From Pyrenophora tritici-repentis (lineage: Eukaryota; Ascomycota; Dothideomycetes; Pleosporales; Pleosporaceae), in NCBI RefSeq assembly GCF_003171515.1, contig NC_089396.1:1178001-1242000 (forward strand): a stretch of DNA of 64,000 nt. Reading direction: 5' to 3'. Below the pieces are notes generated by a model. The model ran no database searches. It had not been told where the DNA came from and was given only the letters and a program-made list of their open reading frames with translations. Shown piece by piece: positions 1-10,696 of this stretch (the stretch's first letter is position 1; every line of letters starts with the position of its first letter). The translations under genes were made by a program, and so were the position numbers.

Positions 1-1123
1 GTGGTATCACATAGTGAGTCAATTACAATCTGTGTATTGCCCCCTAGCTAACATACTCAGCTTTGTCATGCCTGCTATCTATGACTCTTTGAAGTCTAAT
101 CAAGGCCTCTCTTCGCACGTCGCATGGCGTGTGTCCTTCATCGTTCCCTTCATCATGATCAGCGCGTGTGCGCTCGCTCTCCTACTCTTGACCGAAGATA
201 CACCCACCGGAAAGTGGTCGGAACGCGGTGTTACCGTCGTTAGCGGTGACCGGCCAAACCAAACCGGCCAGTCCGTCGTTCCTACTACAGGTGCTTTGGA
301 TGACAAGCCCCCGACTGCCGCCTCTCTCTCTTCCAACGACGAAAAGAAGTATGAAACCCCCGCTAAGCCTGATACAGATGTTGAAACCGCCCATGGTGAT
401 GTGCAGATCATGGACGAAGTTCAACACGAAGTCGTTGTCAAGCCTAGCTTTAAGGAAGGTTTGAAGGTTATGTTCTCCCTCCAAACCGGCGCGCTTTGTG
501 CAGGATACTTCTGCTCATTCGGTGGAGAGCTAGCTATCAACTCTATCCTTGGCGCCTACTATCTCAAGAACTTCCCTTATCTCGGACAGACACAGTCCGG
601 TCGTTGGGCTGCCATGTTTGGTCTTTTAAACGTCATTACGCGCCCCCTTGGTGGCTTCATTGCTGATATTCTTTACCAAGCCACTGGCCACAGCTTGTGG
701 GCCAAGAAGCTCTGGATCAACTTCGTTGGAATCATGACTGGTGTCATGTGCATCATCATTGGCAAGCTGGACCCTCACAATTTGCCTGAGATGATTGGAC
801 TTATTGCTCTCATGGCGATCTTCCTCGAGGCTGGCAACGGTGCCAATTTTGCTCTGGTGCCACACGTCCACCCTCACGCTAATGGTAAGCATCCTCATAT
901 TGCATGTGTCACGATGGCCAATCACTAACTTTCCCAAGGTGTCCTTTCCGGAATTGTCGGTGCAACTGGAAACTTTGGCGGCATCATCTTCGCCATCATC
1001 TTTCGTTACCACAAGACGAACTATTCTCAGGTGTTCTGGATTATTGGTATAATGATAATCGCGCTGAACTGCGCTTTCATCTGGGTCAGACCTATCCCGA
1101 AGAACCAGATTGGTGGCCGCTAA
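1..1123 (+). CDS. crnA: NNP-family nitrate transporter, 3' part (5' end outside window)
   Basis: Plasma-membrane nitrate/proton symporter of the NNP branch of the major facilitator superfamily. Exons are <1..13, 61..884 and 939..1123. The GTG at 14 that opens the longest reading frame is a splice donor (GTGAGT), paired with a CTAAC branch point and CAG acceptor at 60; the join restores the family motif GGITYFVMPAIYDS. The second intron (885..938, GTAAGC...CTAAC...AAG) joins to a stretch holding GATGNFGG, the second nitrate-signature motif of NNP carriers. The large hydrophilic loop between membrane segments 6 and 7 (about 205..450) is typical of fungal CrnA/NrtA. Everything upstream of membrane segment 5 or so is missing only because the window starts here. 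No other nitrate-assimilation gene is visible downstream. Confidence 0.92.
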
Positions 1124-1695
1124 GGAGGCTTTTGGATTCTGTTATTTTAGCGTTGCGATGCACACGATACCTCTGCGTGGTTTGGGCTGCTTTGTTCTGC
1201 AAAATGAAAGTTTTTGATACCCACTTGAGATTGTCTTTCTCATTTCGTAATTCTGAACGTACTCTGGTGCATTCTGGTATTACTTACAGTCATTCAATGC
1301 ACCAGTGCTATGCTCTGCAGGTGACTTTTTCTCGCACTTGTGCAAACGCAAGTCTGCTAAATTATGGCCTATTGCGTCAGGACTCCACTATGATGCAGGC
1401 CTGTTGCTAGACACTACTACAAAACCACGTCTTCTCCGTACTGGTTTGCGCACCAGCTGACGGTCGCGATATAGATAAATTTGGTTGACCCGAGGGTGTT
1501 CGATAACTCTAAATTATTGTTGGCTTCTGTGTAATGGTACGGTTCAACTCCACATGAGTACCATGGTTGCTTAATGACTCTGGGGGCCTTGTTATAATGT
1601 GATGACTTTGGTTTTAACCACGCCTTCTACTTCTGCCCATTCCCTACATGTACTCTTCACTCGATTTCGTGCGCCAGATTACAACTACGGAAAAC
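1124..1695. other. Intergenic, no gene seen
   Basis: This is the 3' flank of the nitrate transporter and the 5' flank of the next gene. The short open frames present have no coding character, and I see no repeats. Confidence 0.6.
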
Positions 1696-2604
1696 ATGAC
1701 GGAACCGCCGCCGACCTTGCTCACACTCCCGCGAGAGCTCCGAGACCAAATCTTCAGTTACCTTTACCACGAGAAGCGCTTCAAATGGGCAGGGGAGTCC
1801 CCTGATAATCCGTCATATTTTGATCTATGTTCATTGGCGCTCTGGTCTCATCACGCCAAAATCTACCTGCACAACAGCCCGCAATTGAGTGTACTGCTCA
1901 CCCATTCCCAGCTATATGCCGAGCACATGCCGGACCTTGCCGTATCGATATACCCCAACATTTCTTATCGCGGAATGTGGCCTGTGATACAAATGCATCC
2001 ATGCAATCCCAAAAATGCTATAATCGAGGCCTTTCTGCGCCAAGCTAAAGTCATATCATTGTTCTTCCGAGTTCGCGATCAAGAGTCCTGGAAGTCATCC
2101 CATGAGCTTGTCAACGCCTTCAGCAATATCGCGCTGGAGATGAAAATCCTGCGTATCAGCACGCAAATTGCGTATACGCATAGTCTGGAGTCTGTTATGG
2201 GTAATGAAGATATCGACTTGAAGAAGATGAAGCAACTAGGTCCGCCATTCATCACTCCGTTGCCCAAGTTGACCGATCTTCCTCTTGCGCAGCATTGCAG
2301 AGCTTATCGCATCCAACCCTATATGAATTGGAATTTTCCGTTGCCTTGGGAAATATTAGCAGGTCACTGTGAAATTGATCTCATGAGTGTCAGCATGTCA
2401 GTATATGGGCGCGAGGTGACCGCCAAGCACAAGTGGACAACACAAGGATGTTTGGACGCTTTGCCGCTACCGCTAGAAGAAAGCCTCAACGTCGAGAATT
2501 TCACTCATCATGGCTGGTCTCCGGAAGTGGCGGAAAGATTGTGCAGGTATCCTTTGGAGATGCTTGAGTGGGAAGAAGTGGATATCAAGGAGTCGAAGAA
2601 ATAA
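1696..2604 (+). CDS. F-box-like (LPRELRDQIF) protein of unknown function
   Basis: Intronless, 302 aa. I chose the ATG at 1696 because it puts the motif TLLTLPRELRDQIFSYLY at the N-terminus, where related fungal proteins have it; an in-frame ATG lies at 1648. The motif resembles the F-box/2EXR start found in large fungal families of unknown function. The rest has no recognised domain. A 'LTDLPLAQHCRAYRI' stretch is matched in position by 'LIGLPLRQCAQGYSY' and 'LAGLPLVQRGLGSQS' in the genes at 10955 and 12184, so the three are probably paralogues. A role as a ubiquitin-ligase adaptor is possible but not shown. Confidence 0.7.
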   Translation: MTEPPPTLLTLPRELRDQIFSYLYHEKRFKWAGESPDNPSYFDLCSLALWSHHAKIYLHNSPQLSVLLTHSQLYAEHMPDLAVSIYPNISYRGMWPVIQMHPCNPKNAIIEAFLRQAKVISLFFRVRDQESWKSSHELVNAFSNIALEMKILRISTQIAYTHSLESVMGNEDIDLKKMKQLGPPFITPLPKLTDLPLAQHCRAYRIQPYMNWNFPLPWEILAGHCEIDLMSVSMSVYGREVTAKHKWTTQGCLDALPLPLEESLNVENFTHHGWSPEVAERLCRYPLEMLEWEEVDIKESKK

Positions 2605-4817
2605 TGAAGAGGCAAATGCGCTGTTCCGAAATTAGGCACATACTGGAACTCGAAGCTTGTTCCGAATTTGGGTTATGCACTTGCTGCAGTCTTGACGGAG
2701 AAGATGGATGGCTACTGCGGAGTTGGTGTGGGATAGCATACTAAACCCACATATCTACCTTTGTTATTCTCGTTCTACAGATCGTACCTTGAAAGTTTGA
2801 ATTCTACTGCTATATTCTCACCTTAATTAGTAGGTAAGAATCGCCTATTGATTCTTGCAATGTTCTGAGGCGATGATCTCGTCGTGATTAGATACGGTTC
2901 TAGTAACGTTTTATGTGAATAGCCCTTCTTGTCAGGTGCATTTTCTATAAGCTTTAGAGTGAAGGTTCTTCTTTATTATAGTAGTAGTAAACCTACCTTT
3001 ACTTCTCTTTCTACCTATCGGATTAGTCTGGCTTGCTCAAATCTGCCCCTTGAATATCCATGCATCTACTACCTGCTCCCTCTACTGCCTAATCAGGTAA
3101 TTCACATCTCTTCCATTGATTACTGCAAACTTCTAGGTGAATGTACCCCCCTCAAAGATTCTTACGTAATCTATGTCTTGGCTCTATTTTTACTCCTCTG
3201 CAAAGCCCTACCAGCACATTTGAAGTTATTTATTAGAGAATAATATAGTAAATCTCTTCCTATTACCTAAATAGGCAATTCCCTTTGTTTTCTGTTGATT
3301 TCGGTAATGTTTTTGGTGAATTGACCCTCAATTCCTAGCCTTCGTCCCCTCCCGGACAGCCACCTTCTCTGTCCGCTTACCATCCCCTAACCAAGGCCTA
3401 CAGAAACAACCATTCGGAACAATACCCTCATACTACCTAAATAGGCAACTCTGATTGTTCCATTGATTTCGGCAATGTTTTGGGTGAATTGACCCTCGAT
3501 TCCTGGCCTCTCTCCTGTCCCTCACACCCCCTCCTCCCGTTCAGCCCCCTTCCCTTCCTACCCTCACCCTCCACCAAGTCTTACGCAAATGCTTAACTAA
3601 TATACCCCCCCTCCGACTACCCAACTAGGCAACTCTGATTATTTCCATCGATTTTAGCAATGTTTTTGGTGAATTGATCCGCCCTCACAGCCTCCCTCAC
3701 GACCCCTTCTCTCCCCCCAAGGCTCACATGTGCGCATACCTATCAAATATGACTTCTTTCGACCACCTAACTAGGTAAGTACATATGTATCCATCGATGA
3801 CTGCAGTGTTTACAGTGAATTGACATTCCCTAACAGCCTCCTCCTCCTCCTCCACCCTACCTATCGTCTCAACTCTACATCCAGATACACGCTCAACATA
3901 CCCTATTCTACTACCCAAATAGGAAAGTATTGAATTTTCCATAGATGACTGCAAACTTCTGGGTGAATAGGCCACTCCCCAGACATATCCCCTATTATCA
4001 CCACCCACCACCCCTTCCTCCACCTACATCTGCACCCTTACCTACCTTTACAGCACCCTGTGCTGCGGAAAGCGTAGTCCCTAGGCTTTTAATTCACTAT
4101 ATTGAGTACAGTGTTCAACAGTAAGAAGATATTGCCTAATCTAGTTTCCTTCCGTGTGAGATGAGATGGTTCTGCGCTTTGAACCTTCAGCGAAGAGATC
4201 GCATATTGGTGACAAAGACGGTCGATGGGCACGTTTCCATGTAAACTTGGTAAGGTGAACATGTTGAAACGCGGTATACGAGAACAAACAGAGAACTATG
4301 TATCGGCACGGTAATGATATACTTGTATCAATGATTCTTTGGTGGCCCAAGCCGTATACTGCTCATTCACGTCATTCATTCAGAACATACATGCAAAAAC
4401 AAACACTGCCGCAACCCATGACGCGTACAATCCTTTGCCGTTTCCACAACAATGCAGTAAACCACCCCTGGGACCGTTTTCTATCTGCCTGGTACGCGAT
4501 GGCAATTTCCAAGAGGGCAGCAGGTTTCAAGGAACTGGTATGCATGATAAGGATAGATGGAAAAACAGAGAGAAAAAGAACACACACAACGACACCAAGA
4601 AGAGAGAAATACACGGAGCACTAGTAGTAGCTGTAAGTGCCCGCAAGCCGAGAAAACACCGAGGTTTGATGGGGAAAGGTCAAGGTGTAATGTGAAAAGT
4701 TGCATGGTCGCGGGCTTTTCGACGGGTACTAAAGACCAGGATTTGCCGCGGCCCAGTTCAAGTAGTTGTAGACGAGGAGAAGAGGCATATTCGTATCTCT
4801 TTTTTCGATTACGGTTC
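2605..4817. other. 2.2-kb gene-free tract holding a diverged tandem repeat
   Basis: No convincing gene on either strand. The middle (2826..3990) is the tandem repeat listed separately. The part from about 4030 to 4817 is probably the 3' flank of the PKA gene and holds only short chance reading frames. Confidence 0.6.
2826..3990. repeat. Diverged tandem array, six to seven units of about 150-180 bp
   Basis: Each unit has a conserved block of about 65 bp. It begins near CTACCYAAMTAGGYAA, continues with a CCATTGAT-like core, and ends with GCAATGTTTTGGGTGAATTGACC or the variant ACTGCAAACTTCTGGGTGAAT. Blocks start near 3087, 3263, 3434, 3619, 3762 and 3911; a more decayed copy is near 2826 and a possible one near 2930. 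The blocks are separated by C/T-rich spacers of about 75-110 bp. The units at 3263, 3434 and 3619 form one subtype and those at 3087 and 3911 another; the unit at 3762 is intermediate. No open frame is conserved across units, so the array does not look coding. Confidence 0.75.
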
Positions 4818-6382
4818 TTAAAAGTCGGGAAACAGGTGTCCGTGGCTATTCGGGCACGTCAGAATGTGATCTACAGTATAAGGAGGAGCCTGCACGCACG
4901 GGTCGTCCCCTGCCTGACCGTATGCCTCCGTCTCTTCCGGATACTTATCAAACTGACTGGCATCACCAACACCGGCTCGCACGGGTGGCACATAGGGTGC
5001 ATCAATGTCCTTCTTTTGTAGCCGATCCCAAGTTACTTCGGCAAACCATGGATGGTTCATAACGTCCTTGCTGCCGCCGTGCAAATTGCCCAGTCGCTTG
5101 GTAAGGTCCGGCGTGATGAGCTTTTGTAGGAGGTCGTGCGCGTCGGGGTGGATGTATGGCGGGTACTTGACTCTCGACTTTAGAATGTTTTCGTATATCT
5201 TCATGGGCGAGCCACCGTCCCAGAAAGGAGTGAAACCACACAACATTTCGAAGATGAGGATACCAAGTGACCACCTGGCGTTGTTAGTATAGCTCCAATG
5301 TCATTGGGCAGATGAGACGCACCAATCTACGGATTTGTTGTAGCCCTTTGAGGCTACGACCTCAGGCGCCAAGTAGTCCGGGGTACCACAGAGGGTCCAT
5401 GTAATGTCTGGGACTTCTTTGGCAAACCCAAAGTCGGTGATTTTGAGATGTCCATGGCGGTCTAGAAGCAGGTTCTCAGGCTTCAAGTCGCGATAGATGA
5501 TATTGTGCGAGTGCAGGTAGTCGAGCGCAAGCGTGACCTCGGCGGCGTAGAACTTTGCGACGGGGTTGGGAAAGCGCTATGAGGGGTGTTAGCTGCGGCA
5601 GGCATGGGAAAACAAAAAAGGAAGGAACGCACCTGGGACTTTCGCAGCAAACTGAAGAGCTCGCCTCCTTCTACAAAGTCCATGACCATGTAGAGATTCT
5701 TTGAATCTTGAAAGGTTCCCCACAGGGTGATGAGGAACGGATGCTTGACCTGCTGGAGCATGCGCCGTTCATCATTCGTGTGCTCGACTTGCTTCATCTT
5801 GACCACCTGGGCCTTCTTCAGCACCTTGACGGCGTAGAAGCGCTGATTGTGCTTGGACTGGACTAGATGAACTCGGCCAAAGCTGCCAGTGCCGAGGGTG
5901 CGCTGGATGGTGAAGTCGGTGAGCGAGTACTTTCCCTTTGTCACGCGCGCCTGGTTGAGCGGCTGCGTCTGGAACTGCACGACGCCATTCTTAGCAGGTG
6001 ACTGGGGCGAGGTGGCATTGTTGGGGTGTATTAGATTCTGTATGCTGGGCGTGTTGTGCGAGGACTGCGGATTGGACTGCGGACTCGCGCCATGTTGGTG
6101 TTGCTGCTGCGATTGCTGCTGCTGTTGCGCATAGGCGGGGTTCATTGAATCGGCCGGCTTGGATTGGGCGGCAGGCGCAGCCGGGGCCGTGGTGTTGGTG
6201 GTCGTGTTGGTGAGCGACTCGTTGGTCTTTGTCTTGTGAAGATGGAACGAGCCCGACTTGCGCGACGTCGTGGGCGTGATGGGCGTGGCTGTGTCTTTGA
6301 TGGGCGAAGTCGGCGAATCCAGGTCTCTGGAGCCGTTCGAGTCCTTCGTCCGCTTCTTCTTGAGGAAGCCCAGGGTAGGCAT
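4818..6382 (-). CDS. pkaC: cAMP-dependent protein kinase (PKA) catalytic subunit
   Basis: AGC-family serine/threonine kinase acting downstream of cAMP. The CDS is complement(join(4818..5274, 5323..5576, 5633..6382)), 486 aa. Visible landmarks: P-loop GTGSFGRV (164-171), Lys186 (AVK), Glu205, YRDLKPEN with catalytic Asp280, DFGFAK (Asp298), activation-loop Thr311 before the [10 protein letters not shown] motif, and a C-terminal hydrophobic motif FPDF at the very end, as in PKA. The first 150 residues are a low-complexity extension with a Gln-rich stretch (85-97), longer than in animal PKA but common in filamentous fungi. Introns use GTGCGT donors; the first coding intron splits just after LLRKSQ. 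A CAG/CAGTAG microsatellite sits in the 5' leader. Confidence 0.96.
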
Positions 6383-7222
6383 TGGAGGGGCTTTTTGGAG
6401 GAATGCGGCGGCGACCCTCCTGCACGCAGCTCGGGCGATCTCAGCAGCAGCAGCAGTAGCAGTAGCAGTAGCAGTAGCAGTAGCAGTAGCAGTAGCAGCA
6501 AGCAGCTAGGAATGCGCGGGTGATTTGGGGGCGATGGGGCGGCGCGGCAGCAATTGGGGCGCTCAAGTGTCACTATGAATGTGCGCACATGGGCTGCAAG
6601 GGCTAAGGATGGACGTTGGTCAACAGGTGTTTGCGGCGTCGTCAGGCAAGCTTCAAGAGCCTGGCCTAGTGAGGGGAGGTTGGCGCTGCTAGTTCAGTTG
6701 GGTAGCGGACGTGAGGCTGGTGGGGAAGAAGCTACCTACCTTGCAGTGGGTGGCACCGGGCCATCACGCCTGCGGCCGTCAAAGAACCATGTTTCAGCGC
6801 CGCAGCACCATGTTTGCTTGTGTGAGCGCCTGCAGAGCTCAGTGCTCATTCCGCCGCGTGTTTGCCAAGCGCCTGTCCAACTTTGCATTTATTTTCTTCC
6901 TTTAATACCCTCCTGTCCGCCGCATATGCGGGAGCATGAACCATGGTGAACCAAGCCATGTTGCGTCATGCGTACCCGTCTCGGCTCAGCTTCGAGGAAC
7001 AGGTAGCCCGAGTCCAAGCCCGTCATGTTATACCCAACCTGCCTATACTCCGAACAGCCTGGTCTCGGCCTTTTAATCACCGCCAAGCACATTACTCCCA
7101 GTGAACCCATGTAAGTACCGGTACAAAGACGCCAAGAAGACTCATTACATAAACACAAACTTAGATATCAACAGGACATTATACATTGCTTCATCAAGGG
7201 ACAGAGTGGCAGCTTCGTCGTT
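6383..7222. other. Intergenic between PKA start and GT8-like stop
   Basis: This is the 5' leader and promoter side of the PKA gene plus the 3' flank of the next minus-strand gene. Apart from the microsatellite at 6441..6505 I see nothing specific. Open frames here are short or made of the repeat. Confidence 0.55.
6441..6505. repeat. CAG/CAGTAG microsatellite in PKA 5' leader
   Basis: CAG triplets are followed by about eight alternating CAGTAG hexamers and then CAG again. It lies about 60-120 nt upstream of the PKA start codon, on the transcribed side, so it probably sits in the 5' untranslated leader. Confidence 0.85.
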
Positions 7223-8500
7223 TCATAGCTCGCCAGCCACCGCTTTCGTTTCATCCGCCCCACCGGATACCGCTATCGGTTGGTACGTCTCGAGGTCAAG
7301 GCCGCATACTTCCATCCGCTGCTGGCGAAATCTCTCGTACAGCTTGCTCCATGCCTCTTGCGCTTCCTCGTTCTTCGGCCGTAGCTTGGCGCGTTCGGCA
7401 AAGGGCACATCGTACTCTGGTCCGGGCAACTCAGGGTCGGATAACTTCACAAACGTCGTGGCCTTCTCAAAGGCAGTCGCGTTGAAACCATCTGTAGCAT
7501 CGCGCAGCTTCTCTGACTCGTAGACGACGTTGCCCATTGACAGCGACCACTCGGATATGAGAGCATCTGGCACACTGAACGTCTTTCGGAACATGTTTAG
7601 GTCTGAAGTGGGCTTCGATGCGCGGAGTGTTCTGAGCTGGTTGTAGCTTTGCTGCGAGGGGTGAATCAGGAGCAACGACGTCGACATGTCCGTCCGCTCT
7701 GGCGTAGCTGGGTATGCGGCCATTGGCTCCGACTTTGAAAACGCAAGGAGCGAATCGAGTGCCGATGCATCGAGCAGAACACCCGGTCCCTGGAGGTATA
7801 GTATGCGCTCATAGTCGACAAGCGAATATAGAGTTGCCAGCGAGTAGGAAGAAGGCAATGTTTCTGATGTCGTTAGCAAGTGCGGATAGATCAGTCGGTC
7901 ATTGACATGTTACCATCTGCGCCTTCTACTATAGGATCCATAGGTATGAGTCTTACAGCATACCGCCTTGCCGCGTTTCGCAGCAGTCGTCGTGTAGTCG
8001 ACATCTCCGGGCTGTAGTGGTTGTCTTCTGTTGTAGCCAGCCATGATTTTGGGAACAGCAATATCCTCTTGGCCGGGCTCTTCATCTTATGCAAGTCGGA
8101 CAGCAGCATGACGGCACTGCACAGTTCAACATGCTCGCGCACCACCTGCACATAGCCCAGCCTACTCCAGTCCATTGTCTGCCCCGCCAAGTACTGCGCA
8201 AATGTATCGTCAATCTCGGGCCGGCCGCCTACCGGTCGCGCCCATTTTGCATCCAAGGTGGGGGGTTCTATTGGCACCGGCGGCGGCAATGGCTTCGGTA
8301 ATCGTGGTTTTATGGCGGCTTGCAGCGAATGCACATATCGTTGTTGCAGTACCCAACCCGAAAGGAAGAGGGCAAATGTGAATAGTAAGACTGTACCAAA
8401 GTTAGAAGATACGGGGACGCGTCATACTGAGGATCGACATACCAATTGCTGCAGACAGAATGACGGAGACCTGGCTGGAGGAGAGAAGTAATCTACCCAT
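7223..8500 (-). CDS. GT8-like type II membrane glycosyltransferase
   Basis: The CDS is complement(join(7223..7863, 7914..8390, 8443..8500)), 391 aa. The first exon (MGRLLLSSSQ...) was found from its GTATGT donor and CAG acceptor. It completes a single N-terminal membrane anchor (about 20-33, LLFTFALFLSGW) followed by a Pro-rich stem, as expected for a Golgi type II enzyme. The body resembles the fungal glycogenin/GT8-like nucleotide-diphospho-sugar transferases: a YERILYL strand, then a 'LDASALDSLLAF' helix, then AAYPATPERTDMSTSLLLIHPS. At the position of the usual metal-binding DxD after YERILYL the protein reads QGPG (203-206), so either metal binding differs or the enzyme is inactive. The second intron (7864..7913) has a clear CTAAC branch point. 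Substrate unknown. Confidence 0.75.
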
Positions 8501-8845
8501 GACAAGATTGGAAGAGAGAAAAGGGCTAAATGGCAAAAGGGGTATCAAAAATATGCTATGAATATTGGGAGAAGCGAATGAAGAATACCAAGAACGACGA
8601 GCTCGTGCTGGGTTGCGTATGCCGTGGCCTGGTGTGACGTTCCATGTGCATACGGGTCTGGATGTTCACAGGGCTGCATCGTTCGTGCTGTCGAGCAGGC
8701 AACTATCGATAAGAAGCTAGACACCCTTGCTCAAATTATGTCGCAACCAGACACCCTTCACCTTCACAACTCCCATAAGTGCAATCCTACGATAAACACA
8801 TAATCTAAGTCGCGACAAGCACAACACGACGAAGAATTACACCAC
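8501..8845. other. Divergent promoter region between the GT8-like gene and prp38
   Basis: 345 bp shared between two divergently transcribed genes. I see no motif that I can name with confidence. Confidence 0.5.
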
Positions 8846-9829
8846 ATGTCAAAACCGGAATTTGACCGCGCCGACGCCAGCGCGCTCCTTGACGACCGAG
8901 GATACAGAGGCAAGCTCATTAGAGGCCAAAACCCTGCCCTCCTCTTCGAAAAAGGTGTACGTGAGCGCATCACCGAATCCTACTACTGGAAAGAGCAATG
9001 CTTCGGTCTGAACGCCGCAACCCTATGCGACCGCGCCGCAGAACTCAAGTTCATTGGTGGCACAACCGGCATCAACGGCAAACCAACCCCGTTCCTCTGC
9101 CTCGCCTTCAAGATGCTACAGCTCGTTCCCGATAAAGACATAATACTCGAATACCTCAACTTCCGTGACGATGACGACGACGAGGAACAAAAAGACCACG
9201 ACACCGACGCGAACGCAGATGCAGAAAACGGACACATCTCAGACACCGACTCCACGACCGCCGCCGCAAAGAAAACGCTCGACCTAAACGCAAAAGGCAA
9301 ACTTGGAAACTTCAAATACCTCCGCTGCCTCGCTGCCTTTTACATCCGCCTCGCCTGGGAACCCGTAGAAATCTACACGACACTCGAGCCGCTCCTCACA
9401 GACTACCGCAAGATCAAGCGCCGGCTCAAAGATGCCTTTACACTCACCTATATCGACCAGTTCGTCGATGATCTCTTGACCAAGGAACGCATCTGCGGCA
9501 CTAGTCTGTGGAAGTTGCCGTCGAGGGCGAATCTGGAGGATCTGGATATGTTGGAACCGAGGGAGAGCCCGTTGGGGGATGAGGTTGAGGCATTGGATGA
9601 GGAGATGGAGAGGGTTAGTGTGGGGAGTGGGACGAGTTATGGGAGTCGGAGTCGGAGTCGGAGTTATGATAGCAGGAGGAGTAGGAGCTATGATAGTAGG
9701 AGTAGGAGCCGGGGGAGGAGCTATGATAGTAGGGAGAGGAGTAGAAGTAGGAGTCCGGGGGAGAGAAGTCGGAGTAGGACAAGGAGTCGGAGTCGTAGCC
9801 GCCGACGAGACTATAATGATGAGGAGTGA
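8846..9829 (+). CDS. prp38: Pre-mRNA-splicing factor Prp38
   Basis: Component of the U4/U6.U5 tri-snRNP, needed for spliceosome activation in the nucleus. Intronless, 327 aa. Residues 10-115 and 150-220 form the Prp38 domain (RGQNPALLFEKGVRERI, ESYYWKEQCFGLNA, PTPFLCLAFKMLQLVPD, FKYLRCLAAFYIRL). An acidic insert of about 50 residues (DDDDDEEQKDHDTDAN) interrupts the domain. The C-terminus (about 270-320) is an Arg/Ser-rich tail, as in metazoan and filamentous-fungal Prp38 but not budding-yeast Prp38. The DNA of the tail is strongly purine-rich (AGTCGGAGT repeats from about 9640), unlike the rest of the gene. Confidence 0.95.
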   Translation: MSKPEFDRADASALLDDRGYRGKLIRGQNPALLFEKGVRERITESYYWKEQCFGLNAATLCDRAAELKFIGGTTGINGKPTPFLCLAFKMLQLVPDKDIILEYLNFRDDDDDEEQKDHDTDANADAENGHISDTDSTTAAAKKTLDLNAKGKLGNFKYLRCLAAFYIRLAWEPVEIYTTLEPLLTDYRKIKRRLKDAFTLTYIDQFVDDLLTKERICGTSLWKLPSRANLEDLDMLEPRESPLGDEVEALDEEMERVSVGSGTSYGSRSRSRSYDSRRSRSYDSRSRSRGRSYDSRERSRSRSPGERSRSRTRSRSRSRRRDYNDEE

Positions 9830-10073
9830 TGATGGGCTTTTTTATTTTAGCGGCGCCCTTTCCTTTAGCGTGTTGGTGGGGAATGAAACATGTTATATAC
9901 CCAGATCTTCATACTCACTTTTTTTTCTTGCAGAATACAAGCATATCAGGGAGTTGTGGGTAATGGCATGACTTTGACATGGCAGTACGCTATATTTATC
10001 AACTCTCCACCTATCAAGCCAAGTCACATACTGAGTATGCGCGCCAAGATCGCGCACACAATATGTCCCATAT
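9830..10073. other. 3' flank of prp38
   Basis: Gene-free. A GC-rich local palindrome (GCGCGCCAAGATCGCGC, about 10039-10055) lies just before the inverted-repeat element. Confidence 0.4.
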
Positions 10074-10301
10074 TGTTGAGAATATCTGAGTTCAGTCCAG
10101 GGTAGAAGGTGCTTGGGAGTCACATGATATGCTGGTGTGGCAGGCACTGCCCGGTGGGCAATAGCACCCACCACAACAGAGTGAGACTGCGACACTCAAC
10201 ACTCAACACGATAGTCAAGACAATACGTTGCAGCCACCCCGTTTTGTCCCTCCTCCCACTCGGTTATCCATAGTAGTCATACTACTAGAGGGACCTTGTT
10301 C
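10074..10301 (+). repeat. Left arm of inverted repeat
   Basis: 228 bp, pairing with 10697..10924. The inner end is ...GACCTTGTTC, after which left and right sequences diverge. Confidence 0.9.
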
Positions 10302-10696
10302 CAATACATATTCTATATAGAAATCTATGTGTATCTTGTAAGTTGCGACTGGATCTTCGCCTTGAAATCAGAACGTGAGCTCTATGGGGCAGTTTCAACG
10401 TTGCGTATTGTGTGGTTGATTGTTTGAGTACGCTGGCTTTTTAGACGATAACATTGAATGAGTCCTACAACAATTATAAACTAATATATTCCTGCCCCCC
10501 CCCCTGTCTTTGATTCCTTCTCAGCACAATGTTGTGAGTTCTTGCCCGCTTGCTTGCGGTGGACAAGCCCGGTAAGTGCCCTGATATGTCCGCCGTATAA
10601 CTTTGTCCATCTTTACGACAGCGTTTCCCATAGGATTCCCTTATTGTCTTGTTCCCTTTGATCCTTCCTGTTTTTCTCCAAAGTATCTTCTTATTC

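Noticed and set aside
2929..3243. 104-codon frame in the tandem-repeat region
   Set aside because: It spans repeat units without conservation in the other units; chance frame.
9579..9971. 130-codon plus-strand frame overlapping the prp38 RS tail
   Set aside because: An out-of-frame reading of a purine-rich repeat; the Gly/Val-rich product has no family character.
9893..10195. 100-codon minus-strand frame in the left inverted arm
   Set aside because: Same reason: nearly identical to the frame in the right arm, with no domain and no splice support.
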